A stretch of 64,000 nt of DNA from Brevundimonas mediterranea (GCF_014196125.1 NZ_JACIDA010000001.1:1302001-1366000); one strand, 5' to 3'. Shown: positions 44,435 to 55,171, counted from the stretch's first letter. Made by a program: numbers and translations. Notes: generated from the letters alone by a model not told the origin.

Positions 44435-46590
44435 GGCTTGTCCTTTGCAGGCGCAGGCTGGGCGTAACCCAGCCGCTGGTTCAGCTTCTCGATCAGGTCC
44501 ACCGCCGTGTCGGCGATGGCCGAACCGGGCAGATAGACAGCGGCGGCGCCCATATCGAGCAGGGGCTGGACGTCGGACGGCGGGATGACGCCCCCGACCA
44601 CGATCATGATTTCGGGCCGGCCCAGCTTCTCCAGCTCGGCTTTCAGTTCCGGCACCAGGGTCAGGTGGCCCGCCGCCAGGGATGAAGCGCCCACCGCATG
44701 GACCCCCTTGTCCACCGCATCGCGCGCGGCCTCTGACGGGGTCTGGAACAGGGCGCCGGCGGTCACGTCGAAGCCCAGGTCGCCGTAGCCTGTGGCGACC
44801 ACCTTCTGGCCACGGTCGTGCCCGTCCTGGCCCAGTTTGGCGATCAGGATGCGCGGCGGCCCGCCGTCATTCTCGACGAAGGTCGCCACCATCTCGCGGG
44901 CGCGGGCGAAGCGGGGATCGGTGCCGGCCTCCTTGGCGTAGACGCCCGACACGGTCTGGACCGTCGCCACATGGCGACCGAAGGCGGCCTCCAGCGCATC
45001 GGAGATTTCCCCCACCGTCGCCTTGGCCCGCGCGGCCTGCACCGCCAGCTCCAGCAGGTTCGCCTTCCCGCGCGCACCGTTCGTCAGCGCCTCCAGCGCC
45101 GCATCGGTCGCCGCCGGGTCTCGCTCGGCCCTCAGCCGTTTCAGCTTGTCGATCTGGGCCGCCAGCACCGCCGCATTATCGACCTTCAGCATCGGAATAT
45201 CGTCGACGACGGGGTTCAGATATTTGTTCACCCCCACCACCGTCTGCTGGCCGGTGTCGATCCGGGCCTGGGTCTTGGCGGCGGATTCCTCGATCCTCAG
45301 CTTGGGAATCCCGGCCTCGATGGCCTTGGCCATGCCGCCCAGGGCCTCGACCTCGGCCATATGGGCCCGCGCGCGCTCGGCCAGTTCGTGCGTCAGCCGC
45401 TCGACATAGAAGCTGCCGCCCCACGGATCGATCACGCGGGTCAGCCCCGTCTCCGACTGCAACAGGATCTGGGTGTTGCGCGCGATCCGGGCCGAGAAGT
45501 CGGTCGGCAGCGCCAGGGCCTCGTCCAGGGCATTGGTGTGCAGGCTCTGCGTCTGCCCGCCCGCCGCCGCCATGGCCTCGACCATGGTGCGCGGCACATT
45601 GTTGAACACGTCCTGCGCCGCCAGCGACCAGCCCGAGGTCTGGCAGTGGGCGCGTAAGGACAGCGACTTCGGATCGACCCCGCCCTCTTTCCGCACCGCC
45701 TCGGCCCACAGCAGGCGGCCCGCCCGCATCTTGGCCACCTCCATGAAATAGTTCATGCCGATGGCCCAGAAGAAGCTCAGCCGCGGCGCGAACCGGTCGA
45801 TCGGCATGCCCGCCGCGACGCCCGCCCGCAGATATTCGATCCCGTCCGCCAGCGTATAGGCCAGCTCGATATCCGCCGAGGCCCCCGCCTCCTGCATGTG
45901 ATAGCCGGAGATGGAGATGCTGTTGAACTTCGGCGTCTCCTGCGCCGTCCAGGCGAAGATGTCGGCGATGATCCGCATCGAGGGCTCGGGCGGATAGATG
46001 TAGGTGTTGCGGACCATGAACTCCTTCAGAATATCGTTCTGAATGGTCCCGGTCAGGGCCGCGTGCGGCACGCCCTGCTCCTCGGCCGCGACGACATAGA
46101 GGGCCAGGATCGGCAGCACCGCGCCGTTCATCGTCATCGACACCGACATCTGGTCCAGCGGGATCCCGTCGAACAGGGTCCGCATGTCATAGATGCTGTC
46201 GATGGCCACCCCCGCCATGCCGACGTCGCCCTTCACCCGCGGGTGGTCGCTGTCATAGCCCCGGTGCGTCGCCAGATCGAAGGCGATGCTCAAGCCCTTC
46301 TGCCCCGCCGCCAGATTGCGGCGATAGAAGGCATTGGATTCCTCGGCGGTCGAGAAACCGGCGTACTGGCGGATGGTCCAGGGATTGCCCGCATACATGG
46401 TCGGATAGGGCCCGCGCACGAACGGCGCGAACCCCGGCAAACCGTTCTGGTGATCCAGTCCGTCCAGCGCCTCGGCGCCATAGGCGGTCTCGACCGTCAG
46501 CCCCTCGGGCGTCAGCCACGGGTCGCGCGTCGGCCCCTGCCCGGTCGCGTCGAGGTTCAGGGCGATCTTGCTGAAATCGGGGAAACTCAT
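44431..46590 (-). CDS. mutB: Methylmalonyl-CoA mutase, large (cobalamin-binding) subunit
   Basis: A 719-residue B12-dependent isomerase converting methylmalonyl-CoA to succinyl-CoA. The N-terminal TIM-barrel domain includes the [13 protein letters not shown] substrate motif; the C-terminal cobalamin domain carries DGHDRG (the DxHxxG B12 ligand) near residue 590 and GSSLAAGH downstream. The chosen ATG overlaps the mutA stop (ATGA); the upstream frame extension lies inside mutA. Its G-protein chaperone MeaB is not in this window. Confidence 0.96.
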   Translation of the reverse strand: MSFPDFSKIALNLDATGQGPTRDPWLTPEGLTVETAYGAEALDGLDHQNGLPGFAPFVRGPYPTMYAGNPWTIRQYAGFSTAEESNAFYRRNLAAGQKGLSIAFDLATHRGYDSDHPRVKGDVGMAGVAIDSIYDMRTLFDGIPLDQMSVSMTMNGAVLPILALYVVAAEEQGVPHAALTGTIQNDILKEFMVRNTYIYPPEPSMRIIADIFAWTAQETPKFNSISISGYHMQEAGASADIELAYTLADGIEYLRAGVAAGMPIDRFAPRLSFFWAIGMNYFMEVAKMRAGRLLWAEAVRKEGGVDPKSLSLRAHCQTSGWSLAAQDVFNNVPRTMVEAMAAAGGQTQSLHTNALDEALALPTDFSARIARNTQILLQSETGLTRVIDPWGGSFYVERLTHELAERARAHMAEVEALGGMAKAIEAGIPKLRIEESAAKTQARIDTGQQTVVGVNKYLNPVVDDIPMLKVDNAAVLAAQIDKLKRLRAERDPAATDAALEALTNGARGKANLLELAVQAARAKATVGEISDALEAAFGRHVATVQTVSGVYAKEAGTDPRFARAREMVATFVENDGGPPRILIAKLGQDGHDRGQKVVATGYGDLGFDVTAGALFQTPSEAARDAVDKGVHAVGASSLAAGHLTLVPELKAELEKLGRPEIMIVVGGVIPPSDVQPLLDMGAAAVYLPGSAIADTAVDLIEKLNQRLGYAQPAPAKDKP

Positions 46591-47966
46591 TGCGCCGCCT
46601 CCTCGAAGGCTGCGGCGAAGCGGATCGGCGTCAGGGGTTCGCATACCCGCTCGACCCGCGACGGCGCCGCGTCAGCCGCCTCGACCGGCGCCGGCCGCAC
46701 GTCCACGTCCACATATTTCGTCACCCCGATGATCTGGGCCGCGCCGTTCGCCAGCGCCGCCTCCCGCTGGACGCGAGCGCGGGCGATGCGGGGCTGGATC
46801 ACCGACCCCTTCAGGGCCTCGACCAGACCGCCCTCGGCCTCGATCATCTGGAACTCGGCCCAGCCGGCCTCGGCCAGATCCCGCGTCCGGGCGTCCAGAT
46901 ACCAGCTGCCCGCCGCCGGATCATCGACCCGGCCCAAATTGGCTTCTTCCATCAGCACCAGCTGGGTGTTCCGCGCCTGCCGCCTGGCGAAGGCGTCGGA
47001 CCGCCCGGTCGCGCGGGTGAAGCCGTCCAGCACCACCACGTCCGCACCACCCACGGCGCCCGCAAACCCCGCCGCCGTCAGCCGCAGCAGATTGGGCCAG
47101 GGGTCGCGCGCCGCCAGCATCCGCCGCGACGACCGCGCCTCGATCACCGCCGGCGCCTCCACGCCGAAAGCCTTGGTCAGCCCGCCCCAGATCAGGCGCA
47201 TGGCCCGGACCTTGGCCAGGCTGTCGAAATATTCCGCATCGACCGACAGGCCGACCACCGTGCCGCGCAAAGCCGCCTCGACCGACATCCCCGCGTCCAC
47301 GGCCGCCTTCACATGGGCCACCACGCTGGCGGCCGCAAAGGCCAGCTCCTGCGCCGCCGACCCGCCCGCCTCGTGCGCCACGCGCCCGCTGGCCATGAAG
47401 AAGGTCGCGTCGGGATAGGCGCCCGCATGGCGCGCCGCCGTATTGGCCGCCAGGCTCAAATGTTCTTCCACCGAACGCGGCGCCCCGCCCGTTTCGGCGA
47501 AGGCCGAGACAGGGTCCATGTGAAACCGCAGCTTGGCGCGCGGCGACCCCTTGGCCACGACCGCCAGGGCGTTGGCCGCATCCGGCCCGTCGATCCCGGC
47601 GTCCAGAGCGACCGGCGCCAACTCCAGCGCCACGCCCTCCAGCGCCCGGCCCAGAGGCCTCGAGTCCTCCAGCACTCCGCCCTTCAGCTCCACCGAGGCG
47701 GCGCCGTTCTCCAGATCAGTCAGCACGGCCTCATTGACCGCCTCGGCGTCGTCCCCCTCGACCAGGGTCCGCAGATCCCAGGCCCGGCCTTCGGAGTCGG
47801 ACGGACGCGGGGCGAAGATCGACTGGACGCCCGTCGCCCCGCCGTACAGCGGACGCGTCACCAGTTGGTCGGCGTCGAGGGACATCAACGACTCAATCGG
47901 CCGATCCTTCAACGCCTTCTGGGCCGCCTCGCGCCATTCGAGGGGGCTGGGTGTGGGGAAGCTCAT
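46587..47966 (-). CDS. mutA: Methylmalonyl-CoA mutase small subunit, lacking the C-terminal domain
   Basis: A 459-residue homologue of the mutase catalytic barrel. It matches the non-catalytic small subunit, and it ends where the barrel ends; the roughly 160-residue cobalamin-like C-terminal domain present in classical small subunits is absent, and there is no DxHxxG motif. The stop codon overlaps the mutB start, so the short length is natural rather than a sequencing break. It probably stabilises mutB as a heterodimer (family knowledge). Confidence 0.88.
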   Translation of the reverse strand: MSFPTPSPLEWREAAQKALKDRPIESLMSLDADQLVTRPLYGGATGVQSIFAPRPSDSEGRAWDLRTLVEGDDAEAVNEAVLTDLENGAASVELKGGVLEDSRPLGRALEGVALELAPVALDAGIDGPDAANALAVVAKGSPRAKLRFHMDPVSAFAETGGAPRSVEEHLSLAANTAARHAGAYPDATFFMASGRVAHEAGGSAAQELAFAAASVVAHVKAAVDAGMSVEAALRGTVVGLSVDAEYFDSLAKVRAMRLIWGGLTKAFGVEAPAVIEARSSRRMLAARDPWPNLLRLTAAGFAGAVGGADVVVLDGFTRATGRSDAFARRQARNTQLVLMEEANLGRVDDPAAGSWYLDARTRDLAEAGWAEFQMIEAEGGLVEALKGSVIQPRIARARVQREAALANGAAQIIGVTKYVDVDVRPAPVEAADAAPSRVERVCEPLTPIRFAAAFEEAAQ

Positions 47967-47981
47967 GCGCGGCCCTCCCCT

Positions 47982-48165
47982 TCTTCTTTCGTCATTCCGG
48001 GCGAAGCGTAGCGGAGACCCGGAACCCAGCGGCGCCGAAGGCGAAATCCATCCGCCGCTCGATGGTTGAAGACCGAATCCGCGACAGGTTCGCGCTCACG
48101 CGCGCCGCTGGGTCCCCCGGTCTGCGCCGCGAAAACGCGGCTTGCCGGAGGATGACGAAAGAAGA
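47982..48165. repeat. Long imperfect inverted repeat between mutA and pccA
   Basis: CTTTCGTCATTCCGG at the left pairs with CCGGAGGATGACGAAAG at the right, and an inner CCGGAACCCAGCGGCGC pairs with GCGCCGCTGGGTCCCCCGG. The element is about 180 bp and resembles the common alphaproteobacterial intergenic CATTCCGGG family. It lies in the propionyl-CoA operon and may separate transcripts. Confidence 0.65.
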
Positions 48166-48177
48166 GAAGCGCAGGCA

Positions 48178-50157
48178 TCACCCGAACTCCACCAGCACGT
48201 CATCCGCCGCCACAGGATCGCCGTCCTTGGCCCCCACCGCCTTCACCACCCCGTCGCGCTCCGCCTTCAGGATGTTCTGCATCTTCATGGCCTCGATGAT
48301 CGCCACCGTCTCGCCGGTCTTGACCTCCTGGCCCACCACCACCGGGATCGACACCACCAGCCCCGGCATCGGCGACAGCACCAGTTTCGACGTATCCGCG
48401 ACCGCCTTCTCCGGCAGGCGGGCATACAGTTCAGCGACATGCGGCCGCAGCACCCGCACCCGCGCCCGCGCCGCGCGGTGGCGGATGTCGAAGCCGTCGG
48501 CGACGCGCTTGACCTCGGCGGTGAAGGCCTCGCCGTCCAGCTCGGCCTTGAACTGGGCCAGACCGGGCCGCCAGTCGATGTCCGACAGGCGGATGTCGCC
48601 CCCGCCCGTCAGGGTCAGGATCATCTCCTCGTCCTCGTCATAGGACAGACCGACGCCGTGCGGCGTCTTGTCGATCATCACGATCCAGTCGGTGCGGTCC
48701 GACGGGTCGCCGTCCTGTTCGGCGATCACCTCGTGCATGGCCAGGGCCGAGGCGATCAGAATCCGCTCCTGCTCCACCGTGGGGCGCAGGCCGTGGAAAC
48801 CGTCCGGGAACTCGTCCTTGATATAGCTGGTCGACAGTTCGCCCGACTTGAACCGCTCCTGGTCCATCACCGCCGCCAGGAAGGGCACATTATGCCCCAG
48901 GCCCGACAGGTGGGTGTCCTCCAGGGCGCGAGCCATGCCCGTCACCGCGTCCTCGCGCGTCTCGCCCCAGGCGCACAGTTTGGCGATCATCGGGTCGTAG
49001 AACATGCTGATCTCGTCGCCCTCGCGGACGCCGGAATCGTTGCGGACCACATAGCCGTCCTGCTCGCCTTCCTCGGGCTGCTCATAGCGGACCAGCCGCC
49101 CGATGGACGGCAGGAAGCCGCGATAAGGGTCCTCGGCGTAGATCCGGCTCTCGATGGCCCAGCCGTTGATCTTCAGGTCCTTCTGTTCGAAAGCCAGGGC
49201 CTCTCCCCAGGCCGAGCGGATCATCTGTTCGACCAGATCGACCCCGGTGATCAGCTCCGTCACCGGATGCTCGACCTGCAACCGGGTGTTCATCTCCAGG
49301 AAGTAGAAGCTCTTGTCCTGACCGGCCACGAACTCGACCGTGCCGGCGCTGTCATAGTTGACCGCCTGGGCCAGGGCGACGGCCTGCGCCCCCATGGCGG
49401 CGCGGGTGGCCTCGTCCAGCAGGGGCGAGGGCGCCTCCTCGATGACCTTCTGGTTGCGGCGCTGGATCGAACATTCGCGCTCGAACAGGTGGACCACATG
49501 GCCGTGCTTGTCGCCCAGCACCTGGATCTCGATGTGGCGCGGATCGATGATGAACTTTTCCAGGAAGACCCGGTCGTCGCCGAAGGCGTTCAGCGCCTCG
49601 GCCTTCACCGCCGCAAACCCCTCGGCCATGTCGGCGTCCGAATGGGCCACGCGGATGCCCTTGCCGCCGCCGCCGGCGCTCGCCTTGATCATGATCGGAT
49701 AGCCGATCTCGTTGGCGATCTTCACCGCCTCTTCCGGCGTCTCGATCAGGCCCATATGCCCCGGCACGGTCGAGACCCCCGCCTCGGCCGCCAGCTTCTT
49801 GGAGCTGATCTTGTCGCCCATGGCCTCGATGGCCTCGGGGTTCGGCCCGATGAAGGCGATCCCCTCGTCCCTCAGCCGCCGCGCGAACCCGGCGTTCTCG
49901 CTCAGGAACCCAAAGCCCGGATGCACGGCCTGCGCCCCCGTCTGGCGCACCGCCTCGACGATCTTGTCCGCCAGCAGATAGGACTGCGCCGCCGGCGCCG
50001 GCCCGATCAGCACCGCCTCGTCAGCCATCTCGACCGCCAACGAGCCTGCGTCGGCCTCCGAATAGACCTGCACGGTCTGGATGCCCATGCGGCGGCAGGT
50101 CTTGATGATCCGAACCGCGATCTCGCCCCGGTTGGCGATGAGGATTTTGGAGAACAT
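48178..50157 (-). CDS. pccA: Propionyl-CoA carboxylase, biotin-containing alpha subunit
   Basis: A 659-residue enzyme. The biotin carboxylase half shows the ATP-grasp glycine loop (KASAGGGGKGIR), ERDCSIQRRNQK-like EREC segment and EMNTRLQVEHPVTE; the C-terminal domain has the biotinylation motif EAMKM near residue 624. Together with pccB it carboxylates propionyl-CoA to (2S)-methylmalonyl-CoA, the substrate of the epimerase. A Doc-family gene on the opposite strand separates it from pccB. Confidence 0.96.
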   Translation of the reverse strand: MFSKILIANRGEIAVRIIKTCRRMGIQTVQVYSEADAGSLAVEMADEAVLIGPAPAAQSYLLADKIVEAVRQTGAQAVHPGFGFLSENAGFARRLRDEGIAFIGPNPEAIEAMGDKISSKKLAAEAGVSTVPGHMGLIETPEEAVKIANEIGYPIMIKASAGGGGKGIRVAHSDADMAEGFAAVKAEALNAFGDDRVFLEKFIIDPRHIEIQVLGDKHGHVVHLFERECSIQRRNQKVIEEAPSPLLDEATRAAMGAQAVALAQAVNYDSAGTVEFVAGQDKSFYFLEMNTRLQVEHPVTELITGVDLVEQMIRSAWGEALAFEQKDLKINGWAIESRIYAEDPYRGFLPSIGRLVRYEQPEEGEQDGYVVRNDSGVREGDEISMFYDPMIAKLCAWGETREDAVTGMARALEDTHLSGLGHNVPFLAAVMDQERFKSGELSTSYIKDEFPDGFHGLRPTVEQERILIASALAMHEVIAEQDGDPSDRTDWIVMIDKTPHGVGLSYDEDEEMILTLTGGGDIRLSDIDWRPGLAQFKAELDGEAFTAEVKRVADGFDIRHRAARARVRVLRPHVAELYARLPEKAVADTSKLVLSPMPGLVVSIPVVVGQEVKTGETVAIIEAMKMQNILKAERDGVVKAVGAKDGDPVAADDVLVEFG

Positions 50158-50280
50158 GGTGGTCCTTGTTCCTGCGCAACACAGGGGCGGAATTAGTTAA
50201 GCGGCGGACTCAAGCAGGTCGTTCGTCACAGCTTGACTATCGGTGCCCATTGTCGTCGGTAGCCTCGGGAGAACGATGTC

Positions 50281-51021
50281 ATGCAACTGTCCGTCGAAGA
50301 AGTTTTGGAAATTCACGAATTGCTGGTGGAGTGGTTTGAGGATAGCGAAGACCCGATCTCGCCTCCTGGCCTAAAGAACAGAAATCTTCTGGAATCAGCT
50401 GTTGGCCGACCATTCCAAACAGTTGGCGGTAAAGACTCATACCCCTCGCCTTTCGATAAGGCCGCAGCGCTTTTCCATTCTCTGGTCAACAACCATGCAT
50501 TTCACAACGGAAACAAACGCATTGCCTTGACGGCTTCTCAAGTTCTCTTGGACCAAATCGGTCAATGGCTTGAAAAATCCACGGACAACGAAATGTACGA
50601 GTTCACTCGCCAAGCCGCCGCTCACGAGATTTGTGAGAAGCGCGTTGACGAAGTGGCGACAATATCTCAGTGGCTGGAAACAAATTCCCGTAAGGCAATA
50701 CGCGGGGAGCATCCTCTGAAGTATTCGCAGCTCAAGGAGGCTCTTTCTCGCTTTGGATTCGAACTCGATCCGCCCGAAGGCGACAACCTTCTCAGCGTCT
50801 GGAAAGACGGGAAGGTTGTGGAGCGTGTTTCCAAGCAGGGAATTAAAGGGTTTCGACCCTATCATACCGATTACATCCTTGGCCTTAGAAAGCGGCTCGG
50901 ACTCACGCCCGAAAACGGTGTGGACAGTCTCATATTCTATGGCCGACGCGGACCAACCGATGCCGCATCTGACTTCATAGAACTGCGGATCGAAGTGATG
51001 CGCCGGCTCGCAAAAACCTGA
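50281..51021 (+). CDS. Doc-family toxin with HicA-like C-terminal domain, orphan
   Basis: A 246-residue protein. The first 130 residues are a Fic/Doc fold with the active-site motif HAFHNGNKR near residue 72 (Doc type HxFxx(D/N)xNKR). Residues about 148-205 resemble HicA, with LKEALSRFGFEL near the start. The gene is AT-richer than everything around it, reads against pccA and pccB, and has no partner antitoxin of usual size beside it. GGGAG lies nine bases before the ATG. It may phosphorylate or AMPylate a target as Doc/Fic proteins do; the C-terminal half could be self-regulatory. Both are inferences. Confidence 0.75.
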   Translation: MQLSVEEVLEIHELLVEWFEDSEDPISPPGLKNRNLLESAVGRPFQTVGGKDSYPSPFDKAAALFHSLVNNHAFHNGNKRIALTASQVLLDQIGQWLEKSTDNEMYEFTRQAAAHEICEKRVDEVATISQWLETNSRKAIRGEHPLKYSQLKEALSRFGFELDPPEGDNLLSVWKDGKVVERVSKQGIKGFRPYHTDYILGLRKRLGLTPENGVDSLIFYGRRGPTDAASDFIELRIEVMRRLAKT

Positions 51022-51022
51022 G

Positions 51023-52558
51023 TCACAGCGGAATATTATCGTGCTTCTTCCAGGGGTTCTCCTGGACCTTGTTCTTCAGCGTCCGCAGCGCCTTCACCAG
51101 CCGCCGCCGCGTCCCGTGCGGCATGATGACGTCGTCGATATAGCCCAGCCCCGCCGCCACGAACGGATTGGCGAACCGGTCCTTGTACTCCGCCTCGCGC
51201 GCCGCCAGGGCCGCCGGATCGCCGGCCTCCTTGCGGAAGATGATCTCGACCGCCCCCTTGGCGCCCATGACCGCGATCTCGGCGGTGGGCCAGGCGTAGT
51301 TGACGTCGCCGCGCAGGTGTTTCGAACTCATCACATCATAGGCGCCGCCATAGGCCTTGCGCGTGATCAGGGTCAGTTTCGGCACCGTCGCCTCGGCATA
51401 GGCGAACAGCAGCTTGGCCCCGTGTTTGATCAGGGCGCCGTATTCCTGCTTGGTCCCCGGCATGAAGCCCGGCACGTCCACCAGGGTCACCAGCGCGATG
51501 TCGAAGGCGTCGCAGAACCGCACGAACCGCGCGGCCTTGCGGCTTGAATCGATGTCCAGCACCCCGGCCAGCACCTGGGGCTGGTTGGCGACGATCCCGA
51601 CCGTCTGGCCGTCCAGCCGGCCGAAGCCGCAGATGATGTTCTTGGCGAAGTCGGCCCCGATCTCGAAGAAGTCGGCCTCATCGACCACCTTCAGGATCAG
51701 CTCCTTCATGTCATAGGGCTGGTTCGGATTGGCCGGGACCAAGGTGTCCAGCGACGGTTCGTCCCGCTCGGGCTCGTCATAGCTCTCGCGCACCGGCGGC
51801 TTTTCGCGGTTCGACAGGGGCAGGAAGCCGATCAGGCGACGCACCTCCGACAGGGCCTCCAGATCATTCTCGAACGCCCCGTCCGCCACGCCCGACTTGC
51901 CGGCATGGACCCGCGCCCCGCCCAGGTCCTCGTGGCTGACGACCTCGTTGGTGACGGTCTTCACCACATCGGGGCCGGTCACGTACATGTAGCTCGTGTC
52001 CTTCACCATGAAGATGAAGTCGGTGATGGCCGGCGAATAGACGTCGCCCCCCGCGCACGGCCCCATGATCACGCTGATCTGGGGAATGACGCCGCTGGCG
52101 AGCGTGTTTTGCAGGAAGATGTCGGCGTAGCCGGCCAGGCTCTCGACCCCCTCCTGGATCCGCGCCCCGCCGGCGTCGAACAGGCCGATGATCGGCGCAC
52201 CCGTCGTCAGAGCCATCTTCTGCAGCTTGACGATCTTGGCCGCATGGGCGCCCGACAGCGACCCGCCGAAGACAGTGAAATCCTTGGAGAAGACATAGAC
52301 CAGACGCCCGCCGATGGTGCCGCGCCCCGTCACCACCCCGTCGCCGGGGATGCGTTGCGTCTCCATGCCGAAGTCGTGGCTGCGGTGCTCGACGAACATG
52401 TCGGTCTCCTCGAAGGAGCCCTCGTCCAGCAGAACGTCGATGCGTTCGCGCGCCGTCAGCTTGCCCTTGGCGTGCTGGGCGGCGATACGCTTTTCCCCGC
52501 CGCCCAGTTTGGCGGCGGCGCGACGGCGCTCCAGTTCTTCAAGGATGGCTTGAGTCAT
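51023..52558 (-). CDS. pccB: Propionyl-CoA carboxylase beta subunit
   Basis: A 511-residue carboxyltransferase with crotonase-type halves. [22 protein letters not shown], the acyl-CoA-binding [16 protein letters not shown] and the second-half [15 protein letters not shown] are characteristic. It starts at ATG 52558 ([10 protein letters not shown]); the ORF extends upstream through the regulatory region. It is divergent from a PccR-like regulator whose probable operator sites cover the shared gap. Length is normal. Confidence 0.95.
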   Translation of the reverse strand: MTQAILEELERRRAAAKLGGGEKRIAAQHAKGKLTARERIDVLLDEGSFEETDMFVEHRSHDFGMETQRIPGDGVVTGRGTIGGRLVYVFSKDFTVFGGSLSGAHAAKIVKLQKMALTTGAPIIGLFDAGGARIQEGVESLAGYADIFLQNTLASGVIPQISVIMGPCAGGDVYSPAITDFIFMVKDTSYMYVTGPDVVKTVTNEVVSHEDLGGARVHAGKSGVADGAFENDLEALSEVRRLIGFLPLSNREKPPVRESYDEPERDEPSLDTLVPANPNQPYDMKELILKVVDEADFFEIGADFAKNIICGFGRLDGQTVGIVANQPQVLAGVLDIDSSRKAARFVRFCDAFDIALVTLVDVPGFMPGTKQEYGALIKHGAKLLFAYAEATVPKLTLITRKAYGGAYDVMSSKHLRGDVNYAWPTAEIAVMGAKGAVEIIFRKEAGDPAALAAREAEYKDRFANPFVAAGLGYIDDVIMPHGTRRRLVKALRTLKNKVQENPWKKHDNIPL

Positions 52559-52603
52559 GATCGGTTTCGGCCTTGTGTTCGAACGGCAAGGAGTGGCGGC
52601 TTC

Positions 52604-52690
52604 ATCGCAAAATGGCAAACGCAACTTTGCAAAAGGTGCGGAACTGCGCGGACTTGCAAAGGCAGCGGCTGTGAACTGCAAACTTGCGAA
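52604..52690. promoter_or_regulatory. Cluster of TTTGCAAA-type half-sites between pccB and its regulator
   Basis: The divergent region holds one exact TTTGCAAA (52626-52633) and related eight-mers at 52604-52611 (ATCGCAAA), 52612-52619 (ATGGCAAA), 52653-52660 (CTTGCAAA), 52675-52682 (ACTGCAAA) and 52683-52690 (CTTGCGAA). TTTGCAAA is the core bound by PccR/RamB-type regulators as I recall. The last site overlaps the regulator's own start codon, suggesting autoregulation. Confidence 0.65.
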
Positions 52691-54126
52691 TGGCTGAGAA
52701 GCTTTTCCTGGGCGCCAAGCTGCGCAAGCTGCGCGAGGCGCGCGGCTGGACGCTGGAGGCCTGCGCCGAACGTCTGGGCCTGTCGCCCTCCTATCTGTCG
52801 CAGATCGAGACCAATCAGCGCCCGGCCACCGCCCGCGTCCTGATCGCCCTGACCCGCGCCTTCCATATCGACGCCAGCCTGTTCGATCTTGAGGGCGACG
52901 CCCGCCTGATCGCCGACCTGCGCGAGGCCACCACCGACATCGCCGGCCCGGTCAGCGGCGGGGCCGAACCCCCGACCGCGGCCGAGCTGAAACAGGCCGT
53001 CGCCAACACCCCGCGCCTGGCCCATCAGTTCCTGGCCCTGCACCAGGCCTTCCGCCAGCTGGACGAGCGGGTGAAGGCGCTGGACGACACCCTGGGCCGC
53101 GACGAACTGGGCGCCCGCGTCGCCCTGCTGCCCTATGAAGAAGTCCGCGACTTCTTCCACTACCGCGACAACTACGTCGACAGTCTGGACACGGCGGCCG
53201 AGGCCCTGGCGGCAGAGGTGCCCCAGGACGGCCCGATCGAACGGGCGCTGGAGACCGTGCTAGCCGACCGGCACGGCGTCCGCACCGTCTATATCGCGGG
53301 TCAGGAGGCCCTGCGCCGCTATGATCCGGCCAACCGGGTGCTGACCCTCGACGCCTGGCGGCCCGGCGCGACCCGGTCGTTCCAGCTGGCCCACCAGCTG
53401 GCCCTGCTGTCCTTCCGCGACCTGATCGAAACCGAGCTGGACCAGGCCGCCTTCCGCACCCAGGCCGCGCGCGACGTGGCCCGCGTCGGCCTGGCCAACT
53501 ACGCCGCCGGCGCCCTGCTGCTGCCCTACCGCGCCTTCCTGGAGGCGGCGCGGGCCGAGAAGCACGACATCGACCGGTTACGCACCCGCTTCCAGGTCAG
53601 TTTCGAACAGGTCTGCCACCGGCTCTCGACCCTGCAACGGCCCGGCTGGCGCGGCGTGCCCTTCTATTTCGCCCGCGTCGACATGGCCGGCAACATCACC
53701 AAACGCCACAGCGCCACCCGTTTCCAGTTCGCCCGCTTCGGCGGCGCCTGCCCCCTGTGGAACGTCCACGAAGCCTTCGCCACGCCCGACCGCATCGGGG
53801 TGCAGCTGGCCGAGATGCCCGACGGCTCGCGCTACATCTCCATCGCCCGCTCAGTGTCCAAGCCCAGCGGCTCCTATCTGGCCAACGACCGGCGCTACGC
53901 CCTGTCCCTGGGCTGCGAGGTCGAGTACGCCGGCTCGCTGGTCTATGCCGCCGGCCTGGACCTGAACGGCCCCGCCGCCCGGATCGGCGTCAGCTGCCGC
54001 ATCTGCGAGCGCATCGACTGCACCCAGCGCGCCTTCCCGCCCCTGGACCGCGCCCTGCACGTGCCCGAGAACGAGCGCGGCGTGGTGCCCTATGTGCTGG
54101 ATGGCCCGCGCCCGGACCGCTATTGA
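52690..54126 (+). CDS. pccR: PccR-like short-chain acyl-CoA regulator (ScfR family)
   Basis: A 478-residue protein with an N-terminal XRE helix-turn-helix ([17 protein letters not shown]), a central helical and peptidase-fold-like region and a C-terminal domain with CRICERIDC cysteines. It is a close paralogue of the regulator next to aceA. PccR of Rhodobacter activates propionyl-CoA carboxylase genes in response to propionate. Its ATG at 52690 is directly at the last operator half-site and few leader bases remain, so a short leader is likely. It should act on pccB and perhaps the mutase operon. Confidence 0.87.
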   Translation: MAEKLFLGAKLRKLREARGWTLEACAERLGLSPSYLSQIETNQRPATARVLIALTRAFHIDASLFDLEGDARLIADLREATTDIAGPVSGGAEPPTAAELKQAVANTPRLAHQFLALHQAFRQLDERVKALDDTLGRDELGARVALLPYEEVRDFFHYRDNYVDSLDTAAEALAAEVPQDGPIERALETVLADRHGVRTVYIAGQEALRRYDPANRVLTLDAWRPGATRSFQLAHQLALLSFRDLIETELDQAAFRTQAARDVARVGLANYAAGALLLPYRAFLEAARAEKHDIDRLRTRFQVSFEQVCHRLSTLQRPGWRGVPFYFARVDMAGNITKRHSATRFQFARFGGACPLWNVHEAFATPDRIGVQLAEMPDGSRYISIARSVSKPSGSYLANDRRYALSLGCEVEYAGSLVYAAGLDLNGPAARIGVSCRICERIDCTQRAFPPLDRALHVPENERGVVPYVLDGPRPDRY

Positions 54127-54133
54127 TCGAGGC

Positions 54134-55171
54134 ATGACCTCACATGCACCCATCGGCGTCGCCGTCGTCGGCTACGGCCTGGCGGGCCAGACCTTCCACG
54201 CCCCGCTGATCGCCGCCACCCCCGGCCTGACCCTGACCGCCGTCGTCTCGTCGCGGCCCGAGGCAGTGCACGCCGACCTGCCCGAGGTCGCAGTCCTGCC
54301 CGACCTGGACGCGGCCCTGGCCCGCGACGACATCGGCCTGATCGTCGTCGCCACCCCCGACGCCCTGCACGCCGAACAGTCGATCGCCGCGCTTCAGGCC
54401 GGCAAGTCGGTGGTGGTGGACAAGCCCTTCGCCGCCACTCTGGCCGACGCCCAAGCCGTCGCCGCCGTCGCGGCCGCCTCGCCCGGCGTATTCAGCGTCT
54501 TCCAGAACCGCCGCTGGGACGCGGACTTCCTGACCCTGCGCCGCCTGATCGCGGATGGGAAACTGGGCGAAGTCGCCGTGTTCGAAAGCCACTACGACCG
54601 CTTCCGCCCCGCCGTCACCGACCGCTGGAAGGACCAGCGCGACGGCGGCGTCTGGGCCGACCTGGGCCCGCACCTGATCGACCAGGCGGTGCAGCTGTTC
54701 GGCCCGCCCCTGGGCGTCTACGCCGACCTCCAGGCCCAGCGCGTCGGCGCCACGGCCATCGACTACGCCCACGTCCTACTGCGCTACGACCGGCTGCGCG
54801 TCATCCTGAACATGAGCCACCTCGCCGCCGAGGCCAGCCTCCGGTACGTCGTCCACGGCACAGGCGGCAGCTTTATCAAACACGGCCTCGACGCCCAGGA
54901 GGGCCAGTCCAAGGCGGGCTTACGTCCCGGCGACCCCGACTGGGGCCTCGACCCCTCGCCCGGCGTCCTGACGAAACAGATCGACGGCGAAACCCTCCGC
55001 ACCGCCCCCACGCCCGAACGCGGCGACTACCCCGCCTTCTACGCCGCCGTCCGCGACGCCATCCGGGGCGAAGCCCCCCCGCCCGTCCCCGCCGCCCAGG
55101 CCCTGACCGTCATGCGCATCCTCGACGCTGGTCTCCGCAGCGCGGCCGAGGGCCGCGAGATCGCGCTTTAA
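54134..55171 (+). CDS. Gfo/Idh/MocA-family oxidoreductase
   Basis: A 345-residue NAD(P)-dependent oxidoreductase with an N-terminal Rossmann motif (VAVVGYGLAGQTFHAP), the EKP-like DKPFA motif near residue 98 and an alpha/beta C-terminal domain. The family oxidises sugars, inositol or related polyols. It starts seven bases after the regulator stop with a GAGG site upstream and is probably co-transcribed with it. Its link to propionate metabolism is unclear. Confidence 0.88.
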   Translation: MTSHAPIGVAVVGYGLAGQTFHAPLIAATPGLTLTAVVSSRPEAVHADLPEVAVLPDLDAALARDDIGLIVVATPDALHAEQSIAALQAGKSVVVDKPFAATLADAQAVAAVAAASPGVFSVFQNRRWDADFLTLRRLIADGKLGEVAVFESHYDRFRPAVTDRWKDQRDGGVWADLGPHLIDQAVQLFGPPLGVYADLQAQRVGATAIDYAHVLLRYDRLRVILNMSHLAAEASLRYVVHGTGGSFIKHGLDAQEGQSKAGLRPGDPDWGLDPSPGVLTKQIDGETLRTAPTPERGDYPAFYAAVRDAIRGEAPPPVPAAQALTVMRILDAGLRSAAEGREIAL

